From Opisthorchis felineus (taxonomy: Eukaryota > Platyhelminthes > Trematoda > Opisthorchiida > Opisthorchiidae), in assembly GCA_004794785.1 (NCBI GenBank), contig SJOL01006399.1:437103-501102 (forward strand): DNA of 64,000 nt. The letters run 5' to 3'. The translations under genes were made by a program, and so were the position numbers. Within the stretch, counting starts at the first letter, position 1. The number at the start of each line of letters is the position of its first letter. Below are positions 46,931 through 59,326 of this stretch, in pieces. Below the pieces are notes generated by a model that was not told the DNA's origin, did not search any database, and saw only the letters and a program-made list of their open reading frames with translations.

Positions 46931-49886
46931 GTAAGTTTTCTGAAACACTTAAGGTAGGCGCGTTAATTCACGTAGGTTTGGTAAACAACCAGTGGATTTA
47001 TTACCGCACAACACTGCGATTCTGACAAAAAACTTCGTCACGCCATGTGAGTTACTTTCCGGGTTGACCAAGTCTTCCTATCAGACGACAGTTTTCGCAC
47101 TTGGGCGACGTGGTTGGGTCGTAGTTCCAGGCGTTGGGTACACCCGTCTCATCCAATACAGCAAAACATCCTGCGGTTGCAGCAATGTAGAATCATGGCT
47201 GATGTTAACAAATTGTCCGCTTCTCCATGAAACCTAAGTAAAAAATAATTTTGTAGTTCTAATTTCTGAACGTGAAAAGGGAAATGAGATTCTCCTCGCC
47301 AATTTTTACTGGCATTTTTTCATCCACAGAAATGATACCAGTTTTGGGATGACACTGTACAGCGCCGAATCGGGGAGGAATGCTAGCTAAAAACTAATAT
47401 CACTCTGCGAAACAGTAATTAAATGGTTCCTTTGTCAAACGCCAGACGGTTACTATGTAATTCACTATGCACCAAATCAATTTTAGTTGAAGAATCTCGA
47501 CCGAGATTCAGTTTTACTTTCTTGTGCCTTCATATTGGACGTGTAATCCTTACGATAACCTATCTCAAGTATTGTATCAGGTTGCATCTGCAATCCTCGC
47601 ATTTTCATTCAATTTGTTTCTGTGTCAATACTAGTGTATTTCCACTTTGTGGACATACTTAGTAGGTATGTCAACTACGCCCGTAGATATTCGGTTGATG
47701 TACTTGTATAGGAAAGTAACGCATTCAAATAGATAGGACGGAACATTCAGATTACGATTCGTTCAAAATGCACGCATTTACCCTAAATTAAGGTTTTCCG
47801 GAAATCGTAAAAGCAATAAGTAAGTTGATGTTCTCAATAAAATTAACTACTTGCTTAACTACAGTTGCAAGATTTTGATGTTGGGGAATAAATAATTACT
47901 GATTCGTTTGGACGGGCATACGAGGATAGAGCATCGCAGTATTTATTGATTTGTTGCTTATAGGACGGAGGCTAAATGAATCATTTTTTCAGTGCATGAC
48001 AACACTGATTGTTGCACTTTTGTACCAGTTAGTAACTTGAAACTCACCCAGAGTGGGTGGTTGTCACTGCATATCAACAGCTCCTAACCATGAAATTGGT
48101 GAAAGATGCACTTCTAATGTTCCTATAAATTTCTCCCGCTTGATCAGTGACAGCTTACTATCTATTTTCCACAACACTGCTTTATCTGGAGGAGCTGATT
48201 CTTTTCAGTTATTACCAAGCACTGGTTGCCAAAAACAATGTTAGGTTTGAAGTCAACTACTGGGTAAATGGATAATATGCCATAATCTGGTGTTTTGGAT
48301 GCCACGGGAAGTCTGTTTTATGAACTTTCACGATCATTTGAGTACGGATCAAGTTCAGTGCCATCCAATTCACCAACCACTTTCTCTGATCGCGATGGTA
48401 CTTGGGCCAGCTGATGGTCGTCGATTGTGAGTTTTAAGTGTTGCTTCTTTTGCTTGATAAGTTGATCCTAGGTAGGATGTGGTTCCGTCAAATTTTAATC
48501 AGCTGAGATCACGTTACGCCGTTGTTCATATTCGTCTCTGACCACAACCATACAAATTATGTAAGCTGTATAGGCAACCTTAGGGATATAGACGGTGAGT
48601 TAGTTCTACCAATATGGAAACACTTATCCCTTGTGCATCAACACAGGTCCGCTAAACATGTGGACGGAATTCCGAAAGGGGTTAATGTGTGTCATCTAGG
48701 TTTATTTGGTTGTAAATGAGGTGAGTAGAGTGCGACGGAGCAGCTAGTATGTTTTCTGACTCATTTATGTTTCCTGGAGGAAGTCGTTTGCGTCGTTTGC
48801 GTCCTGTAGTTCTTACATGGAATCACCTTTATGTAGATTACAGGATTGTCTGGAGTGGTCGAAGTTGTATTGAAGAATCTCGATGTAAGCCAAACCGGAT
48901 GTGAGCAATTTCCGATGCTCGTGTTGAACAAGAATTTGGCTGAAACCGCGACCATCATTGGAGGCCAGTTTCGGGTTGCTCTAAATAACTGATTTGTTCA
49001 CAAGCAACTGCATTGTTTGGTTTTTTTTACACACACTAAAAGCTATTTTCAGGTGCCTCACGTAAACCCGCTGGTAACTGGTCGCTTAAGGCATAACTGA
49101 TCAATTTCTATTTCATGTGGATGTCAATGCAAGCTTCCAGACACAGGAACGGGTACAAACAGTGATTATGCACGCGGACATAGCTAATCTAAAAATGATA
49201 TAAATATATACAGATATATGCATATATGTGATGTATGGATTGAAACGTAGGGTCGTGGTATCGTTCAGCTGGGATTCAGAACCATTCGGCAGTCCACGTG
49301 ATTCTGTTTCAATCATGGGTCTATTTCCACTGAGTATTTTAACACGAAGTTCATGGCCCGACATACAGTGCGCTATTTCTTGGAGGAACCGCATGCCAAA
49401 CCAGTCCGACTTTCTTGGCCCGTGATAATTTTTAACGTTCTATTCGACACAGAGTGACCTATACCTACTTCTAATCACAGCTTCCAGGTTCGATTCCACA
49501 ATATCTGTTTCGTGGACGTGTTAGCTGTGCGCATATGTACTATACAAACTTACATTCCTGACATTTGTGTCAGGTTCTGTCTATGTCACTGCATTTTCAA
49601 CTGCGCGTTTCACGAAATAGGTACTCATCATTCATGCATTCTTCTGAAAATACTCAATCATGAACAGCTTTTTTAGCAAGTAAACATAGTTTACTAGAAC
49701 GCCAGGTGTACCTTATTCTTTCAGATCATACGAGTCGGACCAAAATAAAATACGTCGTTAGTACATGCATCAAGTAAAATGTCAAGTCTATGATTGTGTC
49801 AGCATGCATGATGAACCATTCGTGCCATCATCAGCGTCAACTGTTTTCGGCCCTATATTTATTAAAACCATGTCATTTCTTTCAAG
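46931..49886. other. P3 intron, about 3 kb
   Basis: Small frames (46992-47237, 47423-47662, 48522-48719, 49228-49425) lack paralogue similarity. No repeat of the families found elsewhere is recognised. Confidence 0.4.
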
Positions 49887-49978
49887 AGTTTGTTTTAGAG
49901 GCTGGATGGGGAACTTCAAAAATAACTACGACAGCGTTGAATGTCACGTCGAAAGTTCTATTCGAATTAAGAAAAGAT
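49887..49978 (+). CDS. P3 domain 4, exon a
   Basis: Acceptor 'tttctttcaag', donor 'aaagat|gtgagt', phase 1 in, phase 0 out (92 nt). F-V-L-E-A-G-W-G-T-S-K, an N-V-T sequon in A-L-N-V-T-S, and the end L-F-E-L-R-K-D, identical to P2 22561-22643 over the last seven residues. Confidence 0.85.
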
Positions 49979-51942
49979 GTGAGTACCTTTTCTTACTCAA
50001 TTTTTACTGGCTGCCATTTCCACTAATTCAACATACCTATCCAAAAAGGTAGGACGTAATTTGTTCCGGCATTTTTGGAATGAACTTGTATTTCAAAGGT
50101 TAAAGGTTAAACGGTCGTGTGAACCAGGCAGGTGCTTTCGATATGCCCGTGTTCATTTTTCATTAAGGACAAAAATAAGCGCGCGTCTGCAACGAATGAT
50201 CGCTGATATTTGGCATCCGTTTCATGCACTATTGCTTCTACGGTGTCCTGCAGAGCGCTCTTATATAAAAACAATAGGTGCTCTCTAGAACGCAAAAACC
50301 CTCATGTTGTGATTATTATGACATGATGAGATCCCAACCAACATATATGTTCATGCCAACATAATAAACTCCACTCAAAAAGTCTGCTAATAAATTTCAT
50401 TTTGTGCCCCAGTTGTTCAGATGCATTGTGTGATAGAACGTAAATAAAGCGTCTGTCGATAAAGGCAGTGGTTCTTTCCGGCGGAGGTAGTCAGTTAAAC
50501 TGTCTCAGTCGTTGTACCTGCAATAAGTGTCCTATCTAGTATTCCCTACCTGCTATGAAGTCTGATCCTGACTCTTCTGAGCAATATCCGAAAAGCGTTT
50601 AGAAGGTGTGTCCCATAACCAGTGTCGCCCGCAACCTAGCAAGGACATGTCTTGACAACCGTCACTCTAAGAACTTATGAGCAGAATTATAAACGCAACA
50701 GGGGACCTTTCTGTCATGCCGATGCTTTTTAGGTGGTTCCAACGGAAACTTTACGAGCTGGGGTGGTATTCGTAGTAGCGAAGCCATACACTCGTGTGAC
50801 TTGGGACATGCTGGTCGGATAAAAAGTCGAAGTTTGTGTTTACCGCTGTTGATCTAATGCTTATCTATGAATATTCTTATGAAAATTAGTGGAGCTTACT
50901 TTATGACGTATATATCTAAACAAATTGGCTAAATCCCAACATAGTATTACCAACGAAGAAAAGAAATTCACTAACCGGATGTGGTAAAGCGTGGCACACC
51001 GCACAGGATAGCCCTTAAATCCTTACTATTATGTGATCAATTCTAATGAGTTTCGTAAAATGTTGGACTGGCTATGCTGGGCAGAGTTATTGTTTTCTAA
51101 GCAGTTCTGTTGAGGCTGAACGGCTCCCTCATTAACTAAGAGTACGCTGTTTTAGCTTAAGTGTTAATTGAAGGCAATTTCAGGAGGCCTAATGGACAAA
51201 TATTTGAGCAATGAGCAATTTGGTCCAGTATCACTTCTATGGAATCTGTATTCAGCCGGTATCTTCAGGGATATCGCTTACTAAAAACACTGGTGAATGA
51301 TGCTGGTTAACGACTACGCTACGGGAACGAGTAATAACACAAATGCAATAGCACGGTATGTGCACCGTTACGGAATATGCTACATTGAGGTACGTTTGCT
51401 CAGTCCATGAACAAAATATAGACTATCTGACCAACACTTTCAGGGAGTATGTTCAATCTCTCATATGGCTGCATTTTTGTAGTTCTGAATGTACCCTCGG
51501 GTTTTTTGCTACTTTCCGTCAATGCAGACCGGAAGGAAATAGAATGCCGAGGGTGTAGGTAGACACTCTATTCGAATGCCAACATACATGTGCGAAAGTG
51601 TGGTATTTTCCCACTTAACGTAAGAGGTTGAACCGATTTTCTCTCGTTTTGGTGATAAATCCCAAACAAAAAGTTGTCTAAGCAAACGACTGATTTAGGA
51701 ACATTATCATCCGTCCAACAAAGTTAACCCTAAGTTGCAGGTCGCATGGAAATACAAGCATTCAGAAATATAGCTGATACTTTAGACAGGAACGGAGCTG
51801 TCGAGATAAGAGTACTTCATCCTTGAAACCATATCTGAACGGATAGATAAGGATTGCCAGAAAAGTTGAGTTTGGTCTCCTCCAAGGCGTTGTATTTTCC
51901 GCTAACGTGAAAATGGTGTTTTTCGTCTAATTTGTTTGCCAG

Positions 51943-52168
51943 TTGTTCTCACGATGGTTCAGTCCACTGGCCGGAGTGGAACCGTTCGCAGCTAACTGTA
52001 TCCTCACAAAGAGTGATAGATTTTCTTCAACTGTATTGATGTCGGCATACTTTAATGCAAACGAAAAGAATACAGCACAAATCGCGGAGATGGAACGTCA
52101 AGTGCGAACCGCAGCTGATGAGGCTACCGGTGAAGAGGAAACAGAGAACTTCATACATGTTTTTGGAG
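51943..52168 (+). CDS. P3 domain 4, exon b (226 nt)
   Basis: Acceptor 'ttgtttgccag', donor 'tggag|gtaaat', phase 0 in, phase 1 out. L-F-S-R-W-F-S-P-L-A-G-V-E-P-F-A-A-N-C, then M-S-A-Y-F-N-A-N and a long helix-like, charged half with E-E-E near the end. The first half aligns with P2 31358-31577 residue by residue. Confidence 0.85.
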
Positions 52169-53008
52169 GTAAATTATGGCCGTTTTTATAACTCATTTGG
52201 GTATTTGTTATTTCTTTCAAATGAAAAGCCACGTTGTTATCGAAAACAGTGAAGTAATCTTAGGGGTTTTTCTGTTCACATACTAGTTGGTCGATAATAA
52301 GCTGGTTGAATATATCATGATATAGGTCAGGAAAATGACACTTGGTCTTTTCGTCCAGTGAAATGCTTTCTTTCTTGGGCAGGTTTGTCGTGGAACGTGC
52401 ATTGCACTGTAAACCATAATCACCGGTAGTTTGCTTGAAGTCTATTCGTGTCAAATACCATTGACAACGCTTCAGTGTGCTAAAGTGAGAAACTGCGAAG
52501 GAACTCTGCCGCTCTCAAAAAGAGATACATCCGACAGTCTGACTGAGTAGATTTTTGGACCGATGCTCGGAAGCCGGATGTAAAATGACTGACCACAATT
52601 CTGTGCCATTTGCATCCGTAGCCACATGAACCACTGCAGTGGGTGATGAGTGATCTGAAACCATCTTTACTTATCCAGCCGCCCGCTCCTCGAAAAAAAT
52701 GTTTAAGCTGACCGCTTAAAGTTTGTGAATAAAGCGATTTCTGCATCACTGAGGTCTCCGAACAACGTTCCAATTTTCAGCTAAAACCAACTGATATTGC
52801 CTGCTGACTCTAAAGTGACATTAATTGTCCCAAAACAAAGCAGTACCGCACATAAGGGATTTGATGTGTAGCATTTCGAATCTGCGTTAATGTTTAACAG
52901 ACTAATAAATATATATCTCTAGACTTTTAAAGTCTACTCTTGAGATTTTGTGGAAGCGAACATATTGGCTAATAGTGTGATAATATTTTGATTGTCCAAC
53001 TGCTACAG
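52169..53008. other. P3 intron, nothing recognised
   Basis: No exon or repeat supported. Minus-strand frames at 52260 and 52480 are not backed by anything. Confidence 0.35.
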
Positions 53009-53041
53009 ATTTGTCTCGAGCTGAGCCGGGCGAACACGAAG
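53009..53041 (+). CDS. P3 tail micro-exon, 33 nt, phase 1-1
   Basis: Acceptor 'ctgctacag', donor 'cgaag|gtgagt', reading L-S-R-A-E-P-G-E-H-E-(G). Part of it (S-R-A-E-P-G-E) resembles I-S-A-E-S-G-E in the next micro-exon only 99 bases on, so the two may be duplicates. Confidence 0.6.
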
Positions 53042-53140
53042 GTGAGTAAAACTAGTCGATATTGGACGAATTGAACAGCATGTGTAAAAATATATCCTTC
53101 ACTCTAATCACTTTCTTTTGTTTCGTTTCTTGGTATTCAG

Positions 53141-53179
53141 ATCACGTGTGCGAATTTATATCGGCCGAGTCCGGCGAAA
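53141..53179 (+). CDS. P3 tail micro-exon, 39 nt, phase 1-1
   Basis: Acceptor 'ggtattcag', donor 'gcgaaa|gtacgt'. It encodes H-V-C-E-F-I-S-A-E-S-G-E. Counterpart of the P2 exon at 33085-33126. The intron before it is about 99 nt. Confidence 0.55.
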
Positions 53180-53444
53180 GTACGTTTTTAACATATTCAT
53201 AGTAAGATCCAATGCTACCTTAGGGATCAACAAAATATCCTTTAAAACATGTGAACTATTCACTGCTAGGTTTTCCTTTTGGACAAGTACTGAGGATCCG
53301 ATTACATTACTCCAGTTTTTATATAGTAAGGATCGGTTCCTCGATAAATCTGTTTGTCCACCTTAAAGCAGAAATAGCTCGAAACCTGCTATTTAGTTCA
53401 CTGGAGTTTGTCACTGGCGGTTAATAAGCATTATCAGTTTTCAG

Positions 53445-53493
53445 GTCGTATACATTTGGAACGGGAGAGAACTCATCGCATTTTACTTGCCCA
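53445..53493 (+). CDS. P3 penultimate-type exon, phase 1 to 2, or alternative terminal exon
   Basis: Acceptor 'cagttttcag'. With donor 'ccca|gtaatg' it is 49 nt and ends in phase 2, as the P1 exon at 2943-3003 does, and joins the phase 2 terminal exon at 59044. The peptide is R-I-H-L-E-R-E-R-T-H-R-I-L-L-A. If the weak donor is not used, the frame stops at TAA 53495-53497, and AATAAA at 53730-53735 would serve as poly(A) signal, giving a shorter product with a basic tail. Confidence 0.4.
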
Positions 53494-53729
53494 GTAATGT
53501 TACAAAACCGACAAAAGAGTGCGCTTTGCTGCTAGATAGCTTGGTCTGGTAGTGATGATCATTCCTACCCCGTTTATCTGCAAAATAATTGACTAACTAT
53601 GAAATCGTTAGCCCCAAATTGGTCGTGATTGAGGGCATTGTTGGTCCTTCTGCATATAGTACCAATAGAGGTATTGTACTCGAACCTAAGTTTATGATCT
53701 CTGTATATCGCAATGCAACTGCTCAGGAA

Positions 53730-53735
53730 AATAAA
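53730..53735 (+). promoter_or_regulatory. AATAAA, possible alternative poly(A) signal of P3
   Basis: A canonical hexamer 233 bases after the TAA at 53495-53497. It would support an early-ending P3 transcript; otherwise it is a chance match in an intron. Confidence 0.3.
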
Positions 53736-54329
53736 GATTGTGTTCATCGAATGAACTGCAGTTAAGGCCAGCGCATCACTATCAGTGTAGGAGAATAATA
53801 TTTCCCATATTTAGTGCTCTGTGGTAGGCTGTTCCTTTTTGCTTCGTCAGTCGATCACTCTTGAAACCTTCTGTAACAAATAATTTGTTTCATTTTTAGA
53901 GGGGTGAAGCTCGCATTAAAAACTCTCCTCTTATTTAATGTGTGATCAGCTACCGCTCAGGTGACTATTTTGCTGTTACAACTTATTCAGCTTTGAACAT
54001 GGACTTAAGTGTAAAAATCCAAAAATATTGCAACCCAATTATTGTTCTATTAGGAGGGTAGTTTGATCCGTTCTTTCATTGTCCGGTCGAATGGGAGACC
54101 ATTTCTAATCCAAGAAGGGCAATTTTTCTCAACACCACTAGATGGCACTCAAATGAAGTTTGCCTTAAACCCGTAAGTTTCCACGTAGGAATCGGATACA
54201 ACTCACAGCAAGCATGAATTAAAGAGCACGCTTTTCACGGCCAGATGACCAAAAGAGCCAAAAAGTGCTTTAGAACTAAGTAAAATTATCATCGTTAGTC
54301 ATCAGAAGAAAGAAATGCAGCTCCTGCAT

Positions 54330-54665
54330 TTATCGCAAAATACAAACATGATCTACGTAGTTCTGACACGGTCGAATTTCGGCTTGTTTCTTGAGCATCT
54401 GACTCTCCGCCTGACGGATTACTCTGCCTGCGATAACGCGAGAGATTGAGTTGGAAGTTATGAACACAAACCCGGTTCCCAAAAGGTTTTTGTATGATGT
54501 TCTTTCACCCTTCTTAAATATGGGGATCACATTCTAGGCACTCCACTTTATCGATATTCCTTCCTCATTTGAAAGATTTCAAAGTAAGCTTGTCAGGTTA
54601 GCCACAAGAGACTCTCCGCACAAAACACAGCAAAGCGACTGATGGCCAGAGCAGTGGAAATCACC
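54330..54665 (-). mobile_element. RTE-type reverse transcriptase fragment, antisense
   Basis: On the minus strand the translation gives V-I-P-I-F-K-K-G-E-R-T, later S-R-V-I-A-G-R and Q-A-E-I-R-P ... C-V-D-H, which are the early RT blocks of the same family as at 1-1540. It is preceded by the eroded stretch before them (L-T-S-L-L). Both ends are broken; there is no trace of the later RT blocks. Confidence 0.75.
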
Positions 54666-57600
54666 AGACCTCACCGTGTGAGTAGAACCAAGGGTTTAGA
54701 ACTGGCGAGTGTATGGAGAGCGGTCTTACATAAGCCAAGATGACACATGACTGTGTGTAGTTGTCAACAAAAGTGGAATCATTAAAAATCCCAACCCGAC
54801 CAAAGCTTACAGAATCTTTCACCCTTGCGCCCTTTCGTAGCACTAGCTCATCCACAGATACGGACAAAAGGTGTAAATAACGCTCAAAAGGGATTTTCAC
54901 GCTAAGCGAACTGGAAGAACTAGACACTAAGCTGGATCCTAACCCATGTAGGTTTCCCATCGGTCCTAACAATTGCCGACTAACTCTAACAAAAACCCTC
55001 TGCCGAAAACTAACACCGATTTAGCCTAACTTAGCTGACTGGTTCTCCTTCCTTATTAAATCCCGACCAGCCTCGTACCCTAGTCATCTGGGCCTAAGAA
55101 GTCTTCGTATCAAAAGCGGAGAGTTGCCCAGCAATAAGTCCATCGAAAGTTTCCAAAATTATCCCGAAAAAGCAGACACACGAACTTCTTTGATGAGCAC
55201 AGGATGCAAACCGTCTGCATCAGGTTCTTTGATGCGCTCAAGCAGTGAAATTTCACGCTGTACATTCGCTGCCGATAAGGGATTAATATTGACGTTCCAC
55301 TCAGGCCCATTTGGCCTTCTAGTGGTTGAGCAGATGAGGATACGCTTACTGGTTCTTCAGAGTGTTCTACCCAGCATTCAAGAATAAGTTTCTGTGCATG
55401 AAATGAAATGAGGTCCGATTCTTTTCGGAGACCATTTCACTAACATCCACTTAGCTCACTCCAGTTGACTGGATTGGCTAGAACAGGGTTCCTGTGTTTC
55501 GCTTTGAAAGAGCCTTCTTCATTTCTCAGGTGGTTGGAATCCATTAGAGCTTTTTTGTCAGTCATTAGGCTTTTCATCATTCGACGCGTGAGAGATCTGA
55601 GCAAACCATTGTAGTCGTTTGTTACTGATATAACTATCCTCGCTTCAGTCAAAGCAGCTGATTGTGATGAAATCCAGTGTTCATTGGATTATGCGAGCAA
55701 CCTCCGGTAGACGGCTTTAAAAATGTGTGCATGGCTTCTTTCCTCTTCCTACTATCTGAATCCAAATTTCTATCACAAACATCTTACCAGTAAATATCTG
55801 TGAGCTTCCAAGTCAAACCAGGCCGATTTCGTTGAGATGCAGAGTTGCAGCTGAGTTGCAGAGATGTTGAATGGCTTTGCATCAGCCGGTTTGGTTATAT
55901 TTGAAGGGTGGAATCCAAAATAAACAAAGGCATTGTATTCCCACTCGCAGCCGACCGCCACATGGTCCCGTTTTACTCCACCACTGGTTTGAAGTTTTTG
56001 GCCTCTTGTAACATAAGTTTACCGCTAGAAGCAAATGTTAAGTACATAACTGAAGAAGTCGCCTCCCACTATCTGCACGGTGGACGTCAACCAACAATTG
56101 GCCTTCCTCGGGCTTCCTTGGATCATTACCGGCCTACCTGAGCATTTAAATCACGTGTCAGAATAATGATATCTTTACGTCTTACTTCTTACTGAAAGAA
56201 GAAACCTTGACGAATCCCGACAGAGATAACCATTCTCAGATGCGAAACCGCTGTCTGCCGGAGTGAACAATGACACGGCAAAAATCATTTACTGCATCTG
56301 AATGCTATTAAAAAAATTGGTCAGCTAAACCGCGCAAACCCGAATATCTACCGGAAGCCAGTCCAATAAGCAGCATTCAAGCTTGGAGCTGATGGTACTT
56401 TCCACACCTTAGATGTCACAGACCTTTGCATTCGAACCACCAGGGAAACAAGGAAAAGTACAAGAAATATGGTTTCATCGGGAGCTCTCTAGTGGGTTCA
56501 CCAACAGACCAGGCTTCTGTATGCATGCTTCCGGGACACATACTAAATAAATCGAAAGAGAAAACAAAATCTAAGCAATAGATTCCTTCTGCCGCAGATT
56601 ATGTTTGTTGAAAGCCACAATCGGAAAAAATCTGTTGGCGGAAAAAGTTATACTTTGGTATATCTCACTGTGCAGAGATCCGGACACAGAGCAGTGGTTG
56701 GGCAACTGATAACAAAGTGGATCAGAAACATTTAATGAGAGGGTTTTGGAAAAGGTCTACAAGTTGAAAGTTGTCATGGAGAATGACACCTTCCTGTTGC
56801 TGATGCGGAAAACTTTGTCTGACTGGGAATGTGACATAAAAGTGCGACACATCAGGCAGGGGAAGCCATGAGGTTTTGTTCGAGCAACCTTCCCGTAACC
56901 TCTGGTTCAAAGTTTGGAGTCTCAAAGCAGTTGTTTTAAGGTTTTTTTTGGGGAGGGGCTGCCCGGAACTGACAACCTAACAGTCTGCATAGCCTGGCCC
57001 CAAGAGACCTGACATACCTCTTATGCACAAATCCTACTGCTGGGGCCACTGCATACTGCGTATGTCTTTGGAGTAGCTTCAGGACTCTGGTGAGTTTTTA
57101 ATATATTTTGATTGTACTGGAGGGTTCACCGGCAGCCAAGGTCAACAACTGAGTAATCAGACTGTACGGTTTATAGGGCCAAATTTGAACCAGACCTTCC
57201 TGAGAAGAAGGCAACATCGCTGCTTACGCAACTATTAAAATGCTGGTCGTGTAAGGGAAACACCAGTTTTTTCACAACCATTTAGCAGCAAACAGTCAGA
57301 TTTTACAACCTGACCGTCCTGTTTTACAGTTTCTTTCAGAAAGTGCACTTGGTGCCCTCTGTTGGGTTGCTTCTACTTAGGATTCCTGGCATGGCTGAAT
57401 CATAAGATATTGTATTATACCCTGTTCAAGAAAATAATTGCAGCAGTAAAGACCGATTAGCATGGCAAAGTGACAGTTTTCGATCAACGATGACAATGTT
57501 CAAACTAGTTCATTCAACCTTAATATTGATGCAATACTACATAGTAGGTAGAAGCTTTTGCCCAAAACCGTGAAAACATCGTTATCTCCGCATTGGAGTT

Positions 57601-58902
57601 TGATCTCAGCTGCGCTGTTGAACCTGTTAAACATAATGGATATTAACTGTGCCAAATGCCTGTTTGTGTTCATTGAGGCCACGCAATTGTTAAAAAATGT
57701 GCAAGTATATCAGGGTAATAAGCGTTCATCGAACACTAAACTTCCTGCGCATCAGTTTAGTAAAACATAATAAGTGAGAATCTTGATGTCATCGAGTCTA
57801 GACCAGCTCGGTCACAAGAACTGTTTTAATACCGTTTGGCAGTATATCGCAATCCATCACGTGATCGCTGTGCCAACACTTCCAACCGGTTGATTTAGTA
57901 ACGAGATTTTTTTGGAGTAACAATTGTGCAAATTTCAGGCGGGTTACGATTGGCTCTTTCAGGAACTTATTTTAAGCTATTTCGCTTAGACAGCAGTTCC
58001 AAGTTTTCTCGTGTCACACAAGTATTTTCTTGCAGACACATGTCTGCCAACTGATGGGCGCGGGAAGATGTCAAACTGGGTGAACAAGAGTAACACAAAA
58101 ACAAAGTTTGTTACGCCTCAACGTTAGTGACCATTAGATCAGTCCCGTGGAATTTGATTCCATTCGTTGGTGTTCTGCATCTCAATCCTGGTTTTTCCTG
58201 ATTACTTCAAAGTAAGCTCTTAGGCAATAATAAATGCTGCTTCAGTATCCAAGGGTCCACCATCACCAAGCTGTTAATGGTTTTTAAAACTGCTCTGGAG
58301 AGCCAAGGAAGTATATGTTCAGACATGCCTCTAGATAGTGCTCCACGACAGAAAGGAGATAGACAGACATACAGACGGCGCAGAAGTGGCCTTGGGAAGT
58401 GGTTGAGCTTTCACTCTTGCCCTAAGGTTAGTGAATGTTAGATCGAGGCAACAAGATTTAATTATGCGCATGGTACTAGGTTTTCTGTACGTACCCGGCA
58501 GGTCAAATCGCTCTCCTATGGCGGTTGTAGACCTACTTGCTTCTTGGGTGCCACTCGATGAGGCACTTTCGGTGCAGGATTGCACGCGGTTGCCTGTATG
58601 CCAGGGCAGCTGCACGTCCTAAGCCTATTATGCATACATATTCGAAATCTCGGCCGCTTAATGCAGTCGGGACGACGTCACAGGCACTGACACTAGGTCT
58701 AAGGTGTCTCACTCATGTCTGTGCTTATCAGTTGGATATTTGAACCTGGCATTGACAATGTCATCCATGCCGGCCAAGGCGTATGGATTTAGCATATCAC
58801 GGTGTCGTCTGAAAGGTAGTGTGCATTTTACACAAAATGGTAGCTTACCAACTTGATAAAACTCCGACTTTTTGTTAGTGCATAAATTTTTATTCATTCT
58901 AG
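54666..58902. other. P3 intron sequence
   Basis: Frames of 60-103 codons on both strands do not match anything I know. The stretch at about 58370-58680 is open on both strands over 60-90 codons, as often seen in old repeat copies, but I cannot name it. Confidence 0.35.
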
Positions 58903-59016
58903 CTCCACTTAAAGAGAGCCATCAGAAAGATCCATTTTCTGAATCGCTTCTTGTCTTTGATTTTGACAAACCGTGGGAAGCGGCAAACTATACTGATGGG
59001 TTTAAACTTCATACAC
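58903..59016 (+). CDS. Candidate P3 exon upstream of the terminal exon
   Basis: Good acceptor 'attcattctag'; possible donor 'tacac|gttgaa'. Phase 1 reads P-L-K-E-S-H-Q-K-D-P-F, then F-D-F-D-K-P-W-E-A-A-N-Y-T-D-G, with Trp and a sequon as in a exons. The following intron to 59044 would be only 27 nt and the phases (1 to 2) do not fit, so either the donor is wrong or this is not an exon of the same transcript. Phase 0 is open as well. Confidence 0.3.
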
Positions 59017-59043
59017 GTTGAAATTCATTGCGCAGTTGAGCAG

Positions 59044-59326
59044 TGCCGTTACCCTTTTGGACACCAAAAAGTGGAGCTCCGCATTTAAAAAAGTGGTCTG
59101 GGTGTCCATGGGCATTCATGAATGTATTAGTCAATTGAGTTCCGCATCCATATATGGTGTGGTGACAAAGAACATTAATCAGTGTGGTTTAACCTTCAGT
59201 GTAGGGCGAGTAATTACGAAGCAAACAACCTGCCGATTTGTCATGCAATGTGTACGAGACTCAAAGCACAGTAGTTTGGTTTCTGCGATTAGGATGCAGC
59301 CTCGAATTTACACGTTATACCATTAA
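59044..59326 (+). CDS. P3 terminal exon with stop codon
   Basis: Acceptor 'cagttgagcag' with phase 2 (another, 'attgcgcag' at 59035, gives phase 0). It begins A-V-T-L-L-D-T-K-K-W, like A-H-P-V-S-L-L-T-K-Q in P1. Later comes H-E-C-I-S-Q-L, then L-T-F-S-V and T-T-C-R-F-V-M-Q-C. TAA is at 59324-59326. No membrane segment. The distance to the first P4 exon found (1436 bases) fits the spacing of the array. Confidence 0.45.

Larger units (their letters stand above)
39576..59326 (+). other. P3: span of the second complete paralogue (about 20 kb)
   Basis: This is the summary entry for the P3 exons. Order: acidic exon 39576, 24-nt exon 39814, domain 1 at 42300 and 44160, domain 2 at 45093 and 45309, domain 3 at about 46605 and 46771, domain 4 at 49887 and 51943, tail exons 53009, 53141 and 53445, possibly 58903, and terminal exon 59044 with stop at 59324-59326. 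Compared with P2 the exon order, lengths and phases are kept while amino-acid identity is low in most exons, as expected of an old or fast-evolving tandem duplicate. Confidence 0.6.
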
